Source: Propionivibrio sp. (GTDB lineage Bacteria; Pseudomonadota; Gammaproteobacteria; Burkholderiales; Rhodocyclaceae). Taken from it: a stretch of 64,000 nt of DNA. The notes below the pieces were generated by a model that was not told where the DNA came from, did no database searches, and was given only the letters and a program-made list of their open reading frames with translations. The DNA lies in NCBI GenBank assembly GCA_016705685.1, contig JADJLB010000001.1:248001-312000 (forward strand), in the 5' to 3' direction. This document shows positions 44,084 through 53,755 of the stretch, piece after piece. Position 1 is the first letter of the stretch. Each line of letters starts with the position of its first letter. The position numbers and the translations under genes were made by a program.

Positions 44084-44878
44084 ATGAATAGTATTGAGCA
44101 TCGTCTGACGATCGCCGGCAAGACCTACCGTTCGCGTCTTCTTGTCGGCACCGGCAAGTATAGGGATTTTGCCGAAACGCGCGCAGCCATCGATGCGTCG
44201 GGTGCGGAAATCATTACGGTAGCTATCCGCCGCGTAAACATCGGCCAGAATTCCGCCGAACCCAATCTGCTCGATGCTTTGCCAGTTTCCGAATTCACCA
44301 TACTGCCCAATACGGCGGGTTGCTATACGGCCGACGAGGCGGTGCGCACTTTGCGACTGGGGCGAGAACTTCTCGATGGCCATTCGCTGTGCAAACTGGA
44401 AGTGCTGGGCGATCCGACCAACCTCTTCCCGAATATGCCGGAAACGCTCAGAGCGGCCGAAATACTGGTCAAAGAGGGTTTCGAGGTGATGGTGTACTGC
44501 GCCGACGACCCGATTCAAGCCAAAATGCTCGAAGAGATCGGTTGCGTCGCGGTCATGCCTTTGGCTTCGCTGATCGGATCCGGCATGGGTATTGTCAACC
44601 CATGGAACCTGCGACTGATCATCGACAACGCCAGGGTCCCGGTGCTGGTTGACGCCGGCGTCGGGACGGCATCGGATGCGGCCATTGCCATGGAACTCGG
44701 TTGCGACGGCGTGCTGATGAACACCGCCATCGCGCACGCCAGGAACCCCGTGTTGATGGGCAGCGCCATGAAGAAAGCCGTTGAAGCCGGACGCGAGGCT
44801 TTCCTTGCGGGGCGCATGACGCGCAAATACTACTCGGCCGACCCCTCGTCGCCGACCGCCGGGCTGGTCGGTTCATGA
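44084..44878 (+). CDS. thiG: Thiazole synthase ThiG
   Basis: A 264-residue TIM barrel. [19 protein letters not shown] opens it, [15 protein letters not shown] holds the likely Schiff-base lysine, and [20 protein letters not shown] the phosphate-binding segment. ThiG joins the sulfur of ThiS-COSH, 1-deoxy-xylulose-5-phosphate and dehydroglycine into the thiazole phosphate. Length is usual. Its end overlaps the trmB start by four bases. Confidence 0.95.
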   Translation: MNSIEHRLTIAGKTYRSRLLVGTGKYRDFAETRAAIDASGAEIITVAIRRVNIGQNSAEPNLLDALPVSEFTILPNTAGCYTADEAVRTLRLGRELLDGHSLCKLEVLGDPTNLFPNMPETLRAAEILVKEGFEVMVYCADDPIQAKMLEEIGCVAVMPLASLIGSGMGIVNPWNLRLIIDNARVPVLVDAGVGTASDAAIAMELGCDGVLMNTAIAHARNPVLMGSAMKKAVEAGREAFLAGRMTRKYYSADPSSPTAGLVGS

Positions 44879-45654
44879 ACGTGGGAGATCTTGCGGAACA
44901 CACGCCTGCAGCAAGCCTGGTCGGCAACACGCACCGGCACATTCGCAGTTATGTGCTTCGGCAGGGGCGCGTATCCAACGCACAGCATCGCTACTACCAA
45001 ACGATGATGGACCGGATCGGCGTGCCGTATGTGCCTGCGCCAGTCGATCTGGCGGCTGTTTTCGGGCGTACGTCGCCTTGTATTGTTGAAATCGGTTTCG
45101 GCATGGGCGAAAGCTCGGCAACCATTGCGGCAGCCAACCCGCAGAACGACTATCTCGGCATCGAAGTGCATACGCCGGGCGTGGGCAATCTGTGCAAGCT
45201 GGTCGCCGAAGCCGGACTCAACAACCAGCGCATCATTCAGCACGATGCAGTCGAAGTTCTCCGCGACATGATTCAGCCCGCCGCATTGTCCGGTGTGCAT
45301 ATCTTTTTCCCCGACCCGTGGCCAAAAGCGCGTCATACCAAGCGGCGCCTGATTCAGCCGCCTCTGGTTGCACTGATCGCCAGCCGTCTCGCGCCGGGTG
45401 CTTACATCCACTGCGCTACCGACTGGGAAGATTACGCCCAACAAATGCTTGCGGTCTTGTCGGCCGAACCCCTGCTGGAAAACACGGCCCTTGATTTTGC
45501 TCCACGACCCGCCACCCGCCCGCTGACCAAGTTCGAGCGTCGCGGATTACGGTTGGGCCATGGCGTTTGGGATGTTGTCTTCCGGCGCAGGCCGAATTCA
45601 TTGCAATTGGAAAATGACCGGCAGGATCAGTTCTCGCGACGTTGCGCCGCTTAG
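44875..45654 (+). CDS. trmB: tRNA (guanine-N7-)-methyltransferase TrmB
   Basis: A 259-residue enzyme that methylates G46 of t[23 protein letters not shown] is the SAM motif and [18 protein letters not shown] the family hallmark. An N-terminal extension with [16 protein letters not shown] fits the proteobacterial form. The ATG overlaps the thiG stop. Its last 57 bases overlap the 3' end of the convergent TonB-like gene. Confidence 0.95.
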   Translation: MNVGDLAEHTPAASLVGNTHRHIRSYVLRQGRVSNAQHRYYQTMMDRIGVPYVPAPVDLAAVFGRTSPCIVEIGFGMGESSATIAAANPQNDYLGIEVHTPGVGNLCKLVAEAGLNNQRIIQHDAVEVLRDMIQPAALSGVHIFFPDPWPKARHTKRRLIQPPLVALIASRLAPGAYIHCATDWEDYAQQMLAVLSAEPLLENTALDFAPRPATRPLTKFERRGLRLGHGVWDVVFRRRPNSLQLENDRQDQFSRRCAA

Positions 45655-46116
45655 TTTGCCCATGGCATAAACCGCCTTGATGGCGGCATTGTCGAGGATG
45701 GGATGGCCGCTACTGGCGGCAATGCTGACGTCGACAACCGTACCATCGGCGGCGAGTTTCAGGATCAGTCTCACTTCGCCTTCAATTCCTTGCGCGACGG
45801 CCTCGGGGGGATAATACACATACTGTGATACTTTTCTCTGTGCGGCCCGTACCTCCTGTTTGGACAGGGCGTGTTGCTCGGGCTTGACCGGTGCGGGCGC
45901 GGGCGATTTGACGACTTTCGGTGCTTCTTCGGTATCGATCGTATTTTTGAGCAAAGGCTCGTCAGGCGGCTTTTCCGGCTTGGGCGGCAGACGTAATATA
46001 GCCTGCAGCGCCGGACGGGGCGGGGCAACAGACAGGCGCTTCATGATGTCCGGGACGAGCAGGACGCCGTGCAGGGCAAGCGAAAGCGCAAATGCGGTTA
46101 TCAAACGGAGCGACAT
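45598..46116 (-). CDS. TonB-family energy transducer-like protein
   Basis: About 172 residues. One N-terminal membrane anchor ([19 protein letters not shown]) is followed by a proline-rich segment ([11 protein letters not shown], then PAPAPVKP), and a C-terminal TonB domain with [20 protein letters not shown]. No exbB/exbD or receptor gene is nearby, so it may be one of several TonB-like proteins. The ATG at 46116 starts just before the anchor helix. Convergent overlap with trmB is conserved-looking but may be incidental. Confidence 0.82.
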   Translation of the reverse strand: MSLRLITAFALSLALHGVLLVPDIMKRLSVAPPRPALQAILRLPPKPEKPPDEPLLKNTIDTEEAPKVVKSPAPAPVKPEQHALSKQEVRAAQRKVSQYVYYPPEAVAQGIEGEVRLILKLAADGTVVDVSIAASSGHPILDNAAIKAVYAMGKLSGATSRELILPVIFQLQ

Positions 46117-46187
46117 CGACACGCTATTGTGCAACAAAACCGGGCGTTGCACCCTGCGGGATGTCACACCGATGGAGGATGTTTCAA

Positions 46188-47333
46188 ATGCAGGTGATCA
46201 CCACAACCATTCGTGCCTTGTTTTTGTTGCTGTGTCTGAATGCCGGCACGGCATGGGCCAAGCTGCCGGACTCCATAAGCTTCAGTTGGGCTATTGAGCA
46301 GGGCGATATCCAGCAAGTCAAAAGATGGCTGAGCGAAGGTCTTGACCCCGAGTTTCAAGCCGACCAGATCGGTTCCGGATTGATGATCGCCGCATGGCAT
46401 GGAAACATTCCGATCATGGCGTTATTCGTCGAGCATGGCGCCAATATTAGACGCGCCAATCGGAGTGGAGAACAGCCGCTGCAACTGGCGGCATGGAACG
46501 GGCATCTGGAAGCGGTCAAATGGCTGCTTGCCCGCGGGGCGGTGCTTAACCGCGACGGAAACTATTGGGGTGCGCTGCACTATGCCGTATTCAATGGTCA
46601 CCAGGGGCTGGCCAAATACCTGATCGAACAAGGCGCCGAAGTCAATGCCCGTTCGCCCAATGGGTCGACCCCGCTGATTCTGGCCGCGCGCGAAGGCCGT
46701 GAAGACATGACCAAAGTATTGCTGGAATCTGGCGCCGACCCGAAAGCGAAGAACGATCGGGGCGACACCGCACTGACCATGGCCATGCGTTACGAACATT
46801 ACCGACTGGGCAAAATGATTTCGTCTCCTGAGGAATTCGCCATTGCCGCCAAGGCGCCGAAGGAATCCTTCGGTGAGGCCAGCCGATCGGCATCGGCACC
46901 CAGTGAAATCGAGATATTGCTTGAAAAAATCCGCAAGGCCGAAGCCGAAGGACGACCGAGCGAGGCCCTGCATCAACAGTTGATGGCCGCAGTCAATGCT
47001 TTCCGGCGCAACGCCATGGCGCAGAAGAATGCGCGTCGCCAGAACATGCCCTTGCCGTATCAACCCCGATCCATCGTCATCACCGCTAGACGAGGCCACC
47101 CGGGTGTCGAGCGAGCGCAGGTCATGACCAGCGATCGTTACGCCGCACCCGCGGGTTCCTCAAAGTCTAGCGACAAAACTGCTTCGATCACGATTACGCC
47201 GGTCGACAGGCGCGAAACACAAGCCCGGATCACCGAATTGATGCGCCAGATCCGTCTGGCGGAGGCCTATGGCGGACCGGTCAAGGAGCTCAGGAAACAA
47301 CTCGACGAAGCGGTCGATTCGCTGAAGCAGTAG
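46188..47333 (+). CDS. Exported ankyrin-repeat protein
   Basis: About 381 residues. A signal peptide (MQVITTTIRALFLLLCLN, ending AWA) directs it to the periplasm. At least four ankyrin repeats follow (HGNIPIMALFVEHGANI, NGHLEAVKWLLARGAVL, NGHQGLAKYLIEQGAEV, EGREDMTKVLLESGADP). The second half has two similar helical segments, EIEILLEKIRKAEAEGRPSE and RITELMRQIRLAEAYGGP. The ATG at 46188 follows GGAGG. Partner proteins are unknown. Confidence 0.85.
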   Translation: MQVITTTIRALFLLLCLNAGTAWAKLPDSISFSWAIEQGDIQQVKRWLSEGLDPEFQADQIGSGLMIAAWHGNIPIMALFVEHGANIRRANRSGEQPLQLAAWNGHLEAVKWLLARGAVLNRDGNYWGALHYAVFNGHQGLAKYLIEQGAEVNARSPNGSTPLILAAREGREDMTKVLLESGADPKAKNDRGDTALTMAMRYEHYRLGKMISSPEEFAIAAKAPKESFGEASRSASAPSEIEILLEKIRKAEAEGRPSEALHQQLMAAVNAFRRNAMAQKNARRQNMPLPYQPRSIVITARRGHPGVERAQVMTSDRYAAPAGSSKSSDKTASITITPVDRRETQARITELMRQIRLAEAYGGPVKELRKQLDEAVDSLKQ

Positions 47334-47336
47334 CGT

Positions 47337-48605
47337 TTAGGGTTTGCGCTCGGCGATGAACATCCCGATCAGGCGATTGAGATGTCGCCTTCCACGATCC
47401 GTCGGCGCGAGGTGGCCGAGTCGGCGCACGATCAACCCTTGCTCGACCGCCTGTCGCAAAGCATTCTCAATGCCGATCAACGGCAATGAGCTTCTCTCCT
47501 CGAACAATTGCGTATCGAACCCCTGATTCAGACGCAATGCGTTCATCATGAATTCGACGGGCAGGTCTGCGCTGTCGACTGAAGATTCCTCCTGAACCGG
47601 ATTGCTTTCGGCAGCTTCGGTCATATAGCGCTTGGGTTGCTTCCAGCGCATCTGGCGTATCACTCGGTCATGCAGCGTCAATTTGCCATGCGCTCCCGCG
47701 CCTATCCCCAGGTAATCGCCAAAATGCCAGTAGTTGAGATTGTGCCTGCACTGCCGCCCCGCTTGGGCAAACGCCGACGTCTCGTAATGCGTGAAGCCTG
47801 CCCCGCTTCCCGCTCCCGTCAACCGGGACTCGATGGCGTCCTGCATGTCGGCGCAGAGATCGTCGGCCGGCAGAACGGGCGGGGCCGCGGCGAAGGCCGT
47901 GTTCGGCTCCACCGTCAGTTGATAGCAGGACAGATGTGACGGTGCATAGGCGAGCGCATTCTCCACATCGTCGATGGCCTGCTCAAGCGTCTGCCCGGGA
48001 AGCCCGTACATGAGGTCGAGATTGAAATTGTCGAAATGCCTGGCGGCGATCTCGATGGCACGCCTGGCGTCAAGGTCGTTGTGGATCCGCCCAAGCGCCT
48101 TGAGATGTTGTGCATTGAAGCTCTGAATCCCCAGCGACAGGCGGTTGATGCCGGCATCGCGGAAAGCGGCGAATTTATCGGCTTCGACCGTTCCGGGATT
48201 GGCTTCCAGGGTAACTTCCGCGTCGGGAAGAATCGGCAGAAGCGTGCGGATCGTCGTCAGCAGTTTGTCCAGCGCCCGCCAGGAAAGCAGGCTGGGTGTG
48301 CCGCCACCGAAGAAAATGCTCGAAACCTTGCGCCCCCAAACCAACGGCAAGGCGGATTCGAGGTCGGCGATCAAAGCGCCAACGTAAGCGTCCTCCTCAT
48401 CGTCAGGCTCTTCCGCAAGGGGGCGAGCGCCGCGCCGTTCATGCGAGTTGAAATCACAATAGGGACACTTCTTGACGCACCATGGGATATGCACGTAGAG
48501 CGAGAGCGGCGGCGGTCTGCGGAACGCAAGTTTTCCCTCGCCTGAGCCTTTAACGCTACCTAGCGGCGCAATCGGAATGATGCGCGCGCTTGTCTTTTCT
48601 CGCAT
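47337..48605 (-). CDS. hemW: HemW-like radical SAM haem chaperone
   Basis: About 422 residues. IPWCVKKCPYCDFNSHE has the CxxxCxxC iron-sulfur cluster motif with the extra cysteine pattern of HemW; SIFFGGGTPSLLS and VTLEANPGTVEADKFAAF follow. HemW carries haem; older annotations called it coproporphyrinogen oxidase. The ATG at 48605 overlaps the rdgB stop (TGATG); frames starting further upstream run inside rdgB and are not real. It ends three bases from the ankyrin gene, with no room for a shared terminator. Confidence 0.93.
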   Translation of the reverse strand: MREKTSARIIPIAPLGSVKGSGEGKLAFRRPPPLSLYVHIPWCVKKCPYCDFNSHERRGARPLAEEPDDEEDAYVGALIADLESALPLVWGRKVSSIFFGGGTPSLLSWRALDKLLTTIRTLLPILPDAEVTLEANPGTVEADKFAAFRDAGINRLSLGIQSFNAQHLKALGRIHNDLDARRAIEIAARHFDNFNLDLMYGLPGQTLEQAIDDVENALAYAPSHLSCYQLTVEPNTAFAAAPPVLPADDLCADMQDAIESRLTGAGSGAGFTHYETSAFAQAGRQCRHNLNYWHFGDYLGIGAGAHGKLTLHDRVIRQMRWKQPKRYMTEAAESNPVQEESSVDSADLPVEFMMNALRLNQGFDTQLFEERSSLPLIGIENALRQAVEQGLIVRRLGHLAPTDRGRRHLNRLIGMFIAERKP

Positions 48606-49204
48606 CAGCGCTGCGCTTGCAGGCGTTCCACGAGCCTGGCCAGTGCCTGCCCACGGTGCGAACGGCGGTTCTTCTCTTCGGCCCCAAGCTCTGCGGAAGC
48701 CTGGCCGAGCTCGCGAATATAGAACAGCGGGTCGTATCCAAATCCATCTTTGCCGCGTTCTTCGGTGAGAATCTCGCCATGCCATTCGCCTTCGGCAATG
48801 ATCGGCTGCGGGTCATTGGCGTGGCGTACGAAAACGATTACCGCAACGAAACGGGCCGAGCGATCGTTGCGCTCGCCCAATTCAGCGAGCAGCTTCATGT
48901 TGTTGCGCGCATCCGACTTGGGTTCGTTGGCGTGTGTCTGGGCATAGCGGGCGGATTGCACTCCCGGTGCGCCAGCGAGGGCGTCGACGCACAGGCCCGA
49001 ATCGTCGGCCAGTGCCGGCAGGCCGGTCATCCGGGAAGCATGGCGGGCCTTCTCCAGCGCGTTTTCGACAAAGGTGCAATGCGGTTCGTCGGTTTCAGGC
49101 ACGCCGAGCTGCGCCTGCGGTATGAGCTCCCACCCAAGCGGTGACAGTATCTGGCCGAGCTCCTTGAGTTTCTTGACGTTATTCGAAGCAAGGACCAGTT
49201 TCAT
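48605..49204 (-). CDS. rdgB: XTP/dITP diphosphatase (RdgB/HAM1)
   Basis: A 199-residue nucleotide-pool cleaning enzyme. [19 protein letters not shown] is the start motif, [20 protein letters not shown] and [18 protein letters not shown] the active-site blocks, and FGYDPLFY the third. It hydrolyses ITP and XTP to monophosphates. Its start overlaps the rph stop by four bases, as in many proteobacterial rph-rdgB-hemW sets. Confidence 0.95.
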   Translation of the reverse strand: MKLVLASNNVKKLKELGQILSPLGWELIPQAQLGVPETDEPHCTFVENALEKARHASRMTGLPALADDSGLCVDALAGAPGVQSARYAQTHANEPKSDARNNMKLLAELGERNDRSARFVAVIVFVRHANDPQPIIAEGEWHGEILTEERGKDGFGYDPLFYIRELGQASAELGAEEKNRRSHRGQALARLVERLQAQR

Positions 49205-49917
49205 TCGTCAAGCGCCGCCTTCTGGCGGGCGACCAGTTCATCGATACCAGCTTCGGCCAGATCGACCAACTGCGTCATCTGCGCACGCGTGAAGGGTTCG
49301 CCTTCGGCTGTCCCCTGGATTTCGACAATGCCCCTTTTGCCGGTCATCACGACATTCATGTCGGTATCGCAATCGGAATCTTCCAGGTAATCGAGGTCAA
49401 GAACCGGCTCGCCTTTGTAGATGCCGACCGAAATAGCGGCAACGTGGTCACGCAGCGGATTCTCCGCCAGCTTGCCTTGGGCAACGAGATGCGCACAAGC
49501 CGCATGGAGCGCTAGCCAGGCGCCGGTGATCGAAGCGCACCGCGTACCACCATCGGCTTGCAGCACATCGCAATCCAGCGTGATCTGACGTTCGCCCAGC
49601 GCTTTGAGGTCTGTGACGGCACGCAGCGATCGGCCGATCAAACGCTGGATTTCCTGAGTGCGACCGCTTTGCTTGCCTCTGGCCGCTTCACGCGCGCTCC
49701 GGGTGTGCGTCGAACGCGGCAACATGCCGTATTCGGCGGTAACCCAGCCCTGCCCCTTGCCACGCAGGAAGCCCGGCAATGACTCTTCGATGCTGGCGGT
49801 GCATAACACTTTCGTGTGGCCCATTTCGATGAGTACCGAACCTTCGGCGTATCGGGTGTAATTGCGGGTAATACAGACGGTGCGCAGTTGTGAAGGCTGG
49901 CGTTGGCTTGGGCGCAT
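49201..49917 (-). CDS. rph: Ribonuclease PH
   Basis: A 238-residue phosphorolytic exoribonuclease that trims tRNA 3' ends. [20 protein letters not shown], the RxxR region in [20 protein letters not shown] and [20 protein letters not shown] are diagnostic. Length matches the family. It starts nine bases after the PP2C-type phosphatase gene and is coupled to rdgB. Confidence 0.96.
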   Translation of the reverse strand: MRPSQRQPSQLRTVCITRNYTRYAEGSVLIEMGHTKVLCTASIEESLPGFLRGKGQGWVTAEYGMLPRSTHTRSAREAARGKQSGRTQEIQRLIGRSLRAVTDLKALGERQITLDCDVLQADGGTRCASITGAWLALHAACAHLVAQGKLAENPLRDHVAAISVGIYKGEPVLDLDYLEDSDCDTDMNVVMTGKRGIVEIQGTAEGEPFTRAQMTQLVDLAEAGIDELVARQKAALDE

Positions 49918-49925
49918 GCGATTTC

Positions 49926-50846
49926 CTATTTCGAATATTTCTGGATGGTTGAGCGGATCTCCTCGATCGCCCGTTCGATTTCATCCTCGGTCAGTTCGGT
50001 CTTGTACTTCGCATTGCGTCCGAAAGCGTCGAGTTTGGTGGTGACTGTATCGCGAGACATCGATTGCGTCGAAACGATACTGGACGTACTCGCCCCTTCC
50101 TCAACATAGCTGTCTTCCCAACGCACGACGACAATCGACAGGTTATCCGCGTTCGGCCCACCCTTGCTTTCGGCCTGGCCAAGCAGCATCGGCACGGCCT
50201 GCATCAGATTTCTGCTCTTGAATGCGGTAACCAGCATCTCGTCAGGCAGTACGCCCCATAGACCATCGGTGCATAAAGCCAGCACATCGCCGGCCATCAG
50301 CGGGGTTTTGCGCGAAAACTCAAGCTCGGGCGGCTGTTGACCTCCAAGACAGCTATAGACCTTGTTGCGCTCCGGATGTACCGCGGCCTGTTCCTGAGTG
50401 ATCACGCCCTGATCCATCAACAACTGTACGCGCGAGTGGTCGCGCGTGTGGGTAAGGACCTTGCCGCCACGTATCAGGTAAAGCCGCGAGTCCCCGGCAT
50501 GCGCCCAGTAGGCGATGTTGTCCTGCACGATACAGGCCACGCACGTAGTTCGTGGTGAATCCTTCAGTTTGTGGGTATCGGTAAAATCGACGATGGCGCG
50601 ATGTGCGGTGGAAATCGCCTTTTGCAAAAACATGAATGGATCGTGGATATCTGGCTTGGCGTCGCGCTGGAAGGTTTCGACCAGAACCTGCACGGCGATT
50701 TGCGCCGCGACTTCACCGTAATAATGCCCGCCCATTCCATCGGCAATGACCATCAGCAAAGCGTCACGCGAATAGGAGTGAGCCAGCCGGTCTTCGTTGT
50801 TGGCGCGTTTGCCTGGTCGGCTTTCCTGATAAATGGTGAATTTCAC
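49926..50846 (-). CDS. PP2C-family serine/threonine phosphatase
   Basis: A 306-residue metal-dependent phosphatase. [17 protein letters not shown] has the metal-binding Asp-Gly pair, [15 protein letters not shown] and [13 protein letters not shown] the further motifs. A C-terminal extension of about 55 residues ([20 protein letters not shown]) looks coiled. Its ATG overlaps the stop of the kinase gene by four bases, so kinase and phosphatase are made as a matched pair. Targets are unknown. Confidence 0.92.
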   Translation of the reverse strand: MKFTIYQESRPGKRANNEDRLAHSYSRDALLMVIADGMGGHYYGEVAAQIAVQVLVETFQRDAKPDIHDPFMFLQKAISTAHRAIVDFTDTHKLKDSPRTTCVACIVQDNIAYWAHAGDSRLYLIRGGKVLTHTRDHSRVQLLMDQGVITQEQAAVHPERNKVYSCLGGQQPPELEFSRKTPLMAGDVLALCTDGLWGVLPDEMLVTAFKSRNLMQAVPMLLGQAESKGGPNADNLSIVVVRWEDSYVEEGASTSSIVSTQSMSRDTVTTKLDAFGRNAKYKTELTEDEIERAIEEIRSTIQKYSK

Positions 50847-51793
50847 TGGACCTCTGTCTTTCTCTTGAATTTACCGACGACATGTCCAAGCCAGTTCTTC
50901 TTGCGCAACTCCGGCTTGGACACTTTCTTGGTCAGCGCCTTCTGCAACGCAAAAACGCTTTGCGGTCGATCGAGGTGATCGAGGGAAAGGCACCAATCGA
51001 CCGTTTTGAGCAATTGCTCCGAGTATTGGCCCTCCCAGCGCTGCATGGCCGGAATCAATTTGTCCTTTTCCAGACGGCTGTCGGCCGCTTGCGGCGCCAT
51101 GGCCGCCAGGCTGGCGTACATCGACGCGCCGACGCTGTAGATGTCGCTCCAGGGGCCGAGCAATTCGCGTTGTTTGTAATGTTCCGGCGAAGCAAAACCC
51201 GGCGTGTACATCGGTTTGAGCATCGGCGTGTCACTGGCCAGCGTCTGTCGTGCGGCACCAAAATCGATCAGCACAGGCGTGTAGTCATGTCGCATATAGA
51301 CATTCGATGGCTTGATGTCGAGATGCAGCAGTTTGTGCGCATGCACTTCACGCAAGCCGTTGAGCAGTTTGGTAAAGACGTTGCGGATGAAATTTTCGGT
51401 AACGACCGCCCGGTTCTTCTGGATGAATTCCTGCAGCGTACGCCCCTGCTCATATTCCATTACCATATATACGGTGTCATTGCCCCGGAAGAAGTTCAGC
51501 ACACGGATGACATTGGGGTGGGACAACTTGGCCAGTGCGCGGCCCTCTTCGAAGAAACACTTCATCCCGTAGCGGAATGCCGGCATGTGATCATCGGAAA
51601 TAACCGGTTTGATCTCACCCTCGCCACGCAAAGCGAGACTGTTCGGCAAGTATTCCTTGATGGCGACAAACTTGCCTTCATTGTCGGTGGCCAGATAGAC
51701 AATAGAAAAACCACCCAGTGATAGCTGATGCTCGATGTGATACTCATCGAGTTGGAAACCGGAAGGAAGGGCGTGGTTCGCTTGTTGCGCCAT
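50843..51793 (-). CDS. Serine/threonine protein kinase
   Basis: About 316 residues. A Hanks-type kinase: LSLGGFSIVYLATDNEG (P-loop), FVAIKEYLP (ATP lysine), LLHLDIKPSNVYMR (catalytic loop), LIDFGAARQ (DFG) and GFASPEHY (activation-loop end). No membrane helix is seen; the C-terminus is basic (KFKRKTEVQ). The ATG at 51793 is used, with 51826 as an alternative; neither has a strong ribosome site. It is divergent from yicC and paired with PP2C. Confidence 0.9.
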   Translation of the reverse strand: MAQQANHALPSGFQLDEYHIEHQLSLGGFSIVYLATDNEGKFVAIKEYLPNSLALRGEGEIKPVISDDHMPAFRYGMKCFFEEGRALAKLSHPNVIRVLNFFRGNDTVYMVMEYEQGRTLQEFIQKNRAVVTENFIRNVFTKLLNGLREVHAHKLLHLDIKPSNVYMRHDYTPVLIDFGAARQTLASDTPMLKPMYTPGFASPEHYKQRELLGPWSDIYSVGASMYASLAAMAPQAADSRLEKDKLIPAMQRWEGQYSEQLLKTVDWCLSLDHLDRPQSVFALQKALTKKVSKPELRKKNWLGHVVGKFKRKTEVQ

Positions 51794-51892
51794 GAAGATC
51801 GAAGCTATGATGTGGTTGCCGGCCATTTTCAGGCTTTGGCGGTGGCCTGTAAAGCTAACTTCTGGCCAACAATCGATTTCTTCGGGACGAAT

Positions 51893-52759
51893 ATGATCTA
51901 TAGCATGACCGGTTATGCCGCCAGAACGCTTGACGTTGAGTACGGCGCGTTGCACATGGAACTGAAATGCGTCAATTCGCGCTACCTCGATTTCCAGTTC
52001 CGCTTAGGCGAAGAATTGCGCGTCATTGAACCCGCGCTGCGGGAAATGTTCAGTGCAAAACTCACGCGCGGCAAACTGGAGTGCCGGGTAAATTTCGCTG
52101 CAGCAACAACGCGCGCCCAGTCGCTGGCGCTGAATGCGGATTTGATTCAACGCCTGAAATCGTTTGATGCCCATATCCGGGATGAATTCCCGTTGGTTGC
52201 ACCACTTGCCGTCATCGATATCTTGCGTTGGCCGGGGATGTTCGGTGACGACCTGCCCGACACTGACGCTTTGATTCCGGCCTGCATGACGCTGGCCAGC
52301 GAGGCGCTTGAGGACTTTTCCGCCAGCCGGGCGCGTGAAGGGGAAAAACTGGCAACCGTGATTCTCGAACGACTGGCCCGCATGCGCGAGCTGGTGCGCG
52401 ATGTGGCGCCGCTCATTCCAGCCGCGCAGGCGGCGTTTCAGGAAAGGCTCAGGCAGCGCCTGTTCGACGCCATCAACTCGATCGACGAGGAACGCATACG
52501 GCAGGAAGTGGCTGTATTTGCCGTACGCATTGACGTTGCCGAAGAACTCGCTCGCCTGTCAACGCACCTCGACGAAGTTGAACGCGTGTTGAAAGCGGGC
52601 GGCGCCTGCGGCAAGCGCCTCGATTTCCTGATGCAGGAGCTCAACCGCGAGGCCAATACGCTAGGCTCCAAGTCGGTGGCTAGCGAAGTATCCCAGACAG
52701 CGATGGAACTCAAACTCTTGATCGAACAGATGCGCGAACAGATTCAGAATCTGGAATGA
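51893..52759 (+). CDS. yicC: YicC-family endoribonuclease
   Basis: A 288-residue protein. MIYSMTGYAARTLDVEYG is the typical N-terminus, KCVNSRYLDFQFRL follows, and KRLDFLMQELNREANTLGSK is the C-terminal family block. YicC/YloC proteins are RNases that act on small RNAs or structured RNA. The ATG at 51893 fits the family; a frame from 51728 is longer but lies antisense over the kinase start. Divergent from the kinase gene with about 100 bases between. Confidence 0.95.
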   Translation: MIYSMTGYAARTLDVEYGALHMELKCVNSRYLDFQFRLGEELRVIEPALREMFSAKLTRGKLECRVNFAAATTRAQSLALNADLIQRLKSFDAHIRDEFPLVAPLAVIDILRWPGMFGDDLPDTDALIPACMTLASEALEDFSASRAREGEKLATVILERLARMRELVRDVAPLIPAAQAAFQERLRQRLFDAINSIDEERIRQEVAVFAVRIDVAEELARLSTHLDEVERVLKAGGACGKRLDFLMQELNREANTLGSKSVASEVSQTAMELKLLIEQMREQIQNLE

Positions 52760-52913
52760 TATTTCAGTTCGTCGCACGACGACGCAGCCATCTGGCATAG
52801 AGGGTCGAGGGGGCGCGCGCGATCCAAGCACGCCACCCGATTCGCCTGCATTTCGCGCCACCCGGAAATTGCGGCCGAATTCCAGGCTTTTCCTCATTGC
52901 AGATGTGTAAATC

Positions 52914-53237
52914 ATGGATTACACTTTGTCCGTGATTGAAATCCTCCAGAGCGAAACGTTTTCTCGTTGGGTTGGCAAGCTGAAGGACCGGCAGGCCATC
53001 GCCCGGATCAATGCGAGGATTCGCCGTCTTGCGGAGACGGGTAACTTTGGTGACGTAAAACTAGTGCGTGAAGGCGTCAGTGAGCTGCGCATCGACTACG
53101 GCCCCGGATACCGGCTTTACTGCATGCAGCGTGGCTCGGTTCTGGTTGTTCTACTGTCTGGCGGCGACAAAAGCACGCAGAGTGCTGACATCAAGCGGGC
53201 TATCGAGATAGCCAAGGAATGGAGGGATTTGCCATGA
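52914..53237 (+). CDS. higB: HigB/RelE-type toxin (addiction-module killer protein)
   Basis: A 107-residue RelE/ParE-fold toxin. TFSRWVGKLKDRQAIARINA, GVSELRIDYGPGYRLYCMQR and VLLSGGDKSTQSADIKRAIE are the family blocks; RelE-type toxins cut mRNA on the ribosome. The toxin precedes the antitoxin, the HigBA order, and they overlap by four bases. No clear ribosome site is seen before its ATG. Confidence 0.9.
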   Translation: MDYTLSVIEILQSETFSRWVGKLKDRQAIARINARIRRLAETGNFGDVKLVREGVSELRIDYGPGYRLYCMQRGSVLVVLLSGGDKSTQSADIKRAIEIAKEWRDLP

Positions 53238-53584
53238 CTGAAAAATTTACGCGCTGGGATCCGGCGGATCACCTCGCCACCGAAGAGGATATGGCTTTGT
53301 ATCTTGATTCCTGCCTTGACGAAGACCCCGGTGACGGTAGCGTGGTGCGTGCCGCATTGATGGATATTGCCCGCGCTCGCGGCATGTCGCAGCTTGCCCG
53401 TGACTCCGGGATTACCCGCGAGGGCCTTTACAAGGCGTTGTCGGCAAGCGGAAACCCCGAATTCTCGACCGTGCTCAAGGTCATCAAGGCGTTGAAGATC
53501 AGGTTGCACGCGGCGCCCGTCGGGACGGAAAAGCCTCGCAAGGTGGCGCGAAAGAAGTCTTCCGGAGAACTCGTAGCCGCCTGA
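53234..53584 (+). CDS. higA: HigA-type antitoxin (addiction-module antidote protein)
   Basis: A 116-residue antitoxin. WDPADHLATEEDMALYLDSC is the toxin-wrapping segment, and MSQLARDSGITREGLYKALS the helix-turn-helix. It should bind the toxin and repress its own promoter. The ATG at 53234 overlaps the toxin stop (ATGA); the first codons of a longer frame at 53219 are inside the toxin. Confidence 0.9.
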   Translation: MTEKFTRWDPADHLATEEDMALYLDSCLDEDPGDGSVVRAALMDIARARGMSQLARDSGITREGLYKALSASGNPEFSTVLKVIKALKIRLHAAPVGTEKPRKVARKKSSGELVAA

Positions 53585-53734
53585 TGGCGGGGTGTGGGGT
53601 GGGATTCAGATGGAATCGACCAACTCACAACGAATCAGGTCAGCCCATGAAAAGCGTGTGCCCGTGCGTGTACCTCCTGAGAATATCGAACAAGCGAAAT
53701 CAATCAGCACTGGGCCTTTTCGCCTTCTACTACT

Positions 53735-53744
53735 GATTCGAATC
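53735..53744. other. Ten-base perfect palindrome before the cyclase gene
   Basis: GATTCGAATC lies two bases before the AGGAG ribosome site of the cyclase gene, in the 171 bp gap after higA. It could be an operator or chance. The resemblance to a tRNA T-loop (TTCGAATCC) does not extend into a tRNA fold. Confidence 0.2.
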
Positions 53745-53755
53745 CAGGAGTGATG

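Noticed and set aside
44072-44737. Open frame of 221 codons on the minus strand
   Set aside because: It is antisense to thiG, which has all family motifs.
46422-47099. Open frame of 225 codons on the minus strand
   Set aside because: It is the shadow of the ankyrin-repeat gene; the signal peptide and repeats are on the plus strand.
51728-51892. Longer N-terminus for YicC
   Set aside because: The added 55 residues are antisense to the kinase start, and the family begins at MIYSMTGYA.
53701-53755. tRNA-like 3' end or attachment site (TTCGAATCC)
   Set aside because: No acceptor or anticodon stem can be drawn; the motif is part of a ten-base palindrome.
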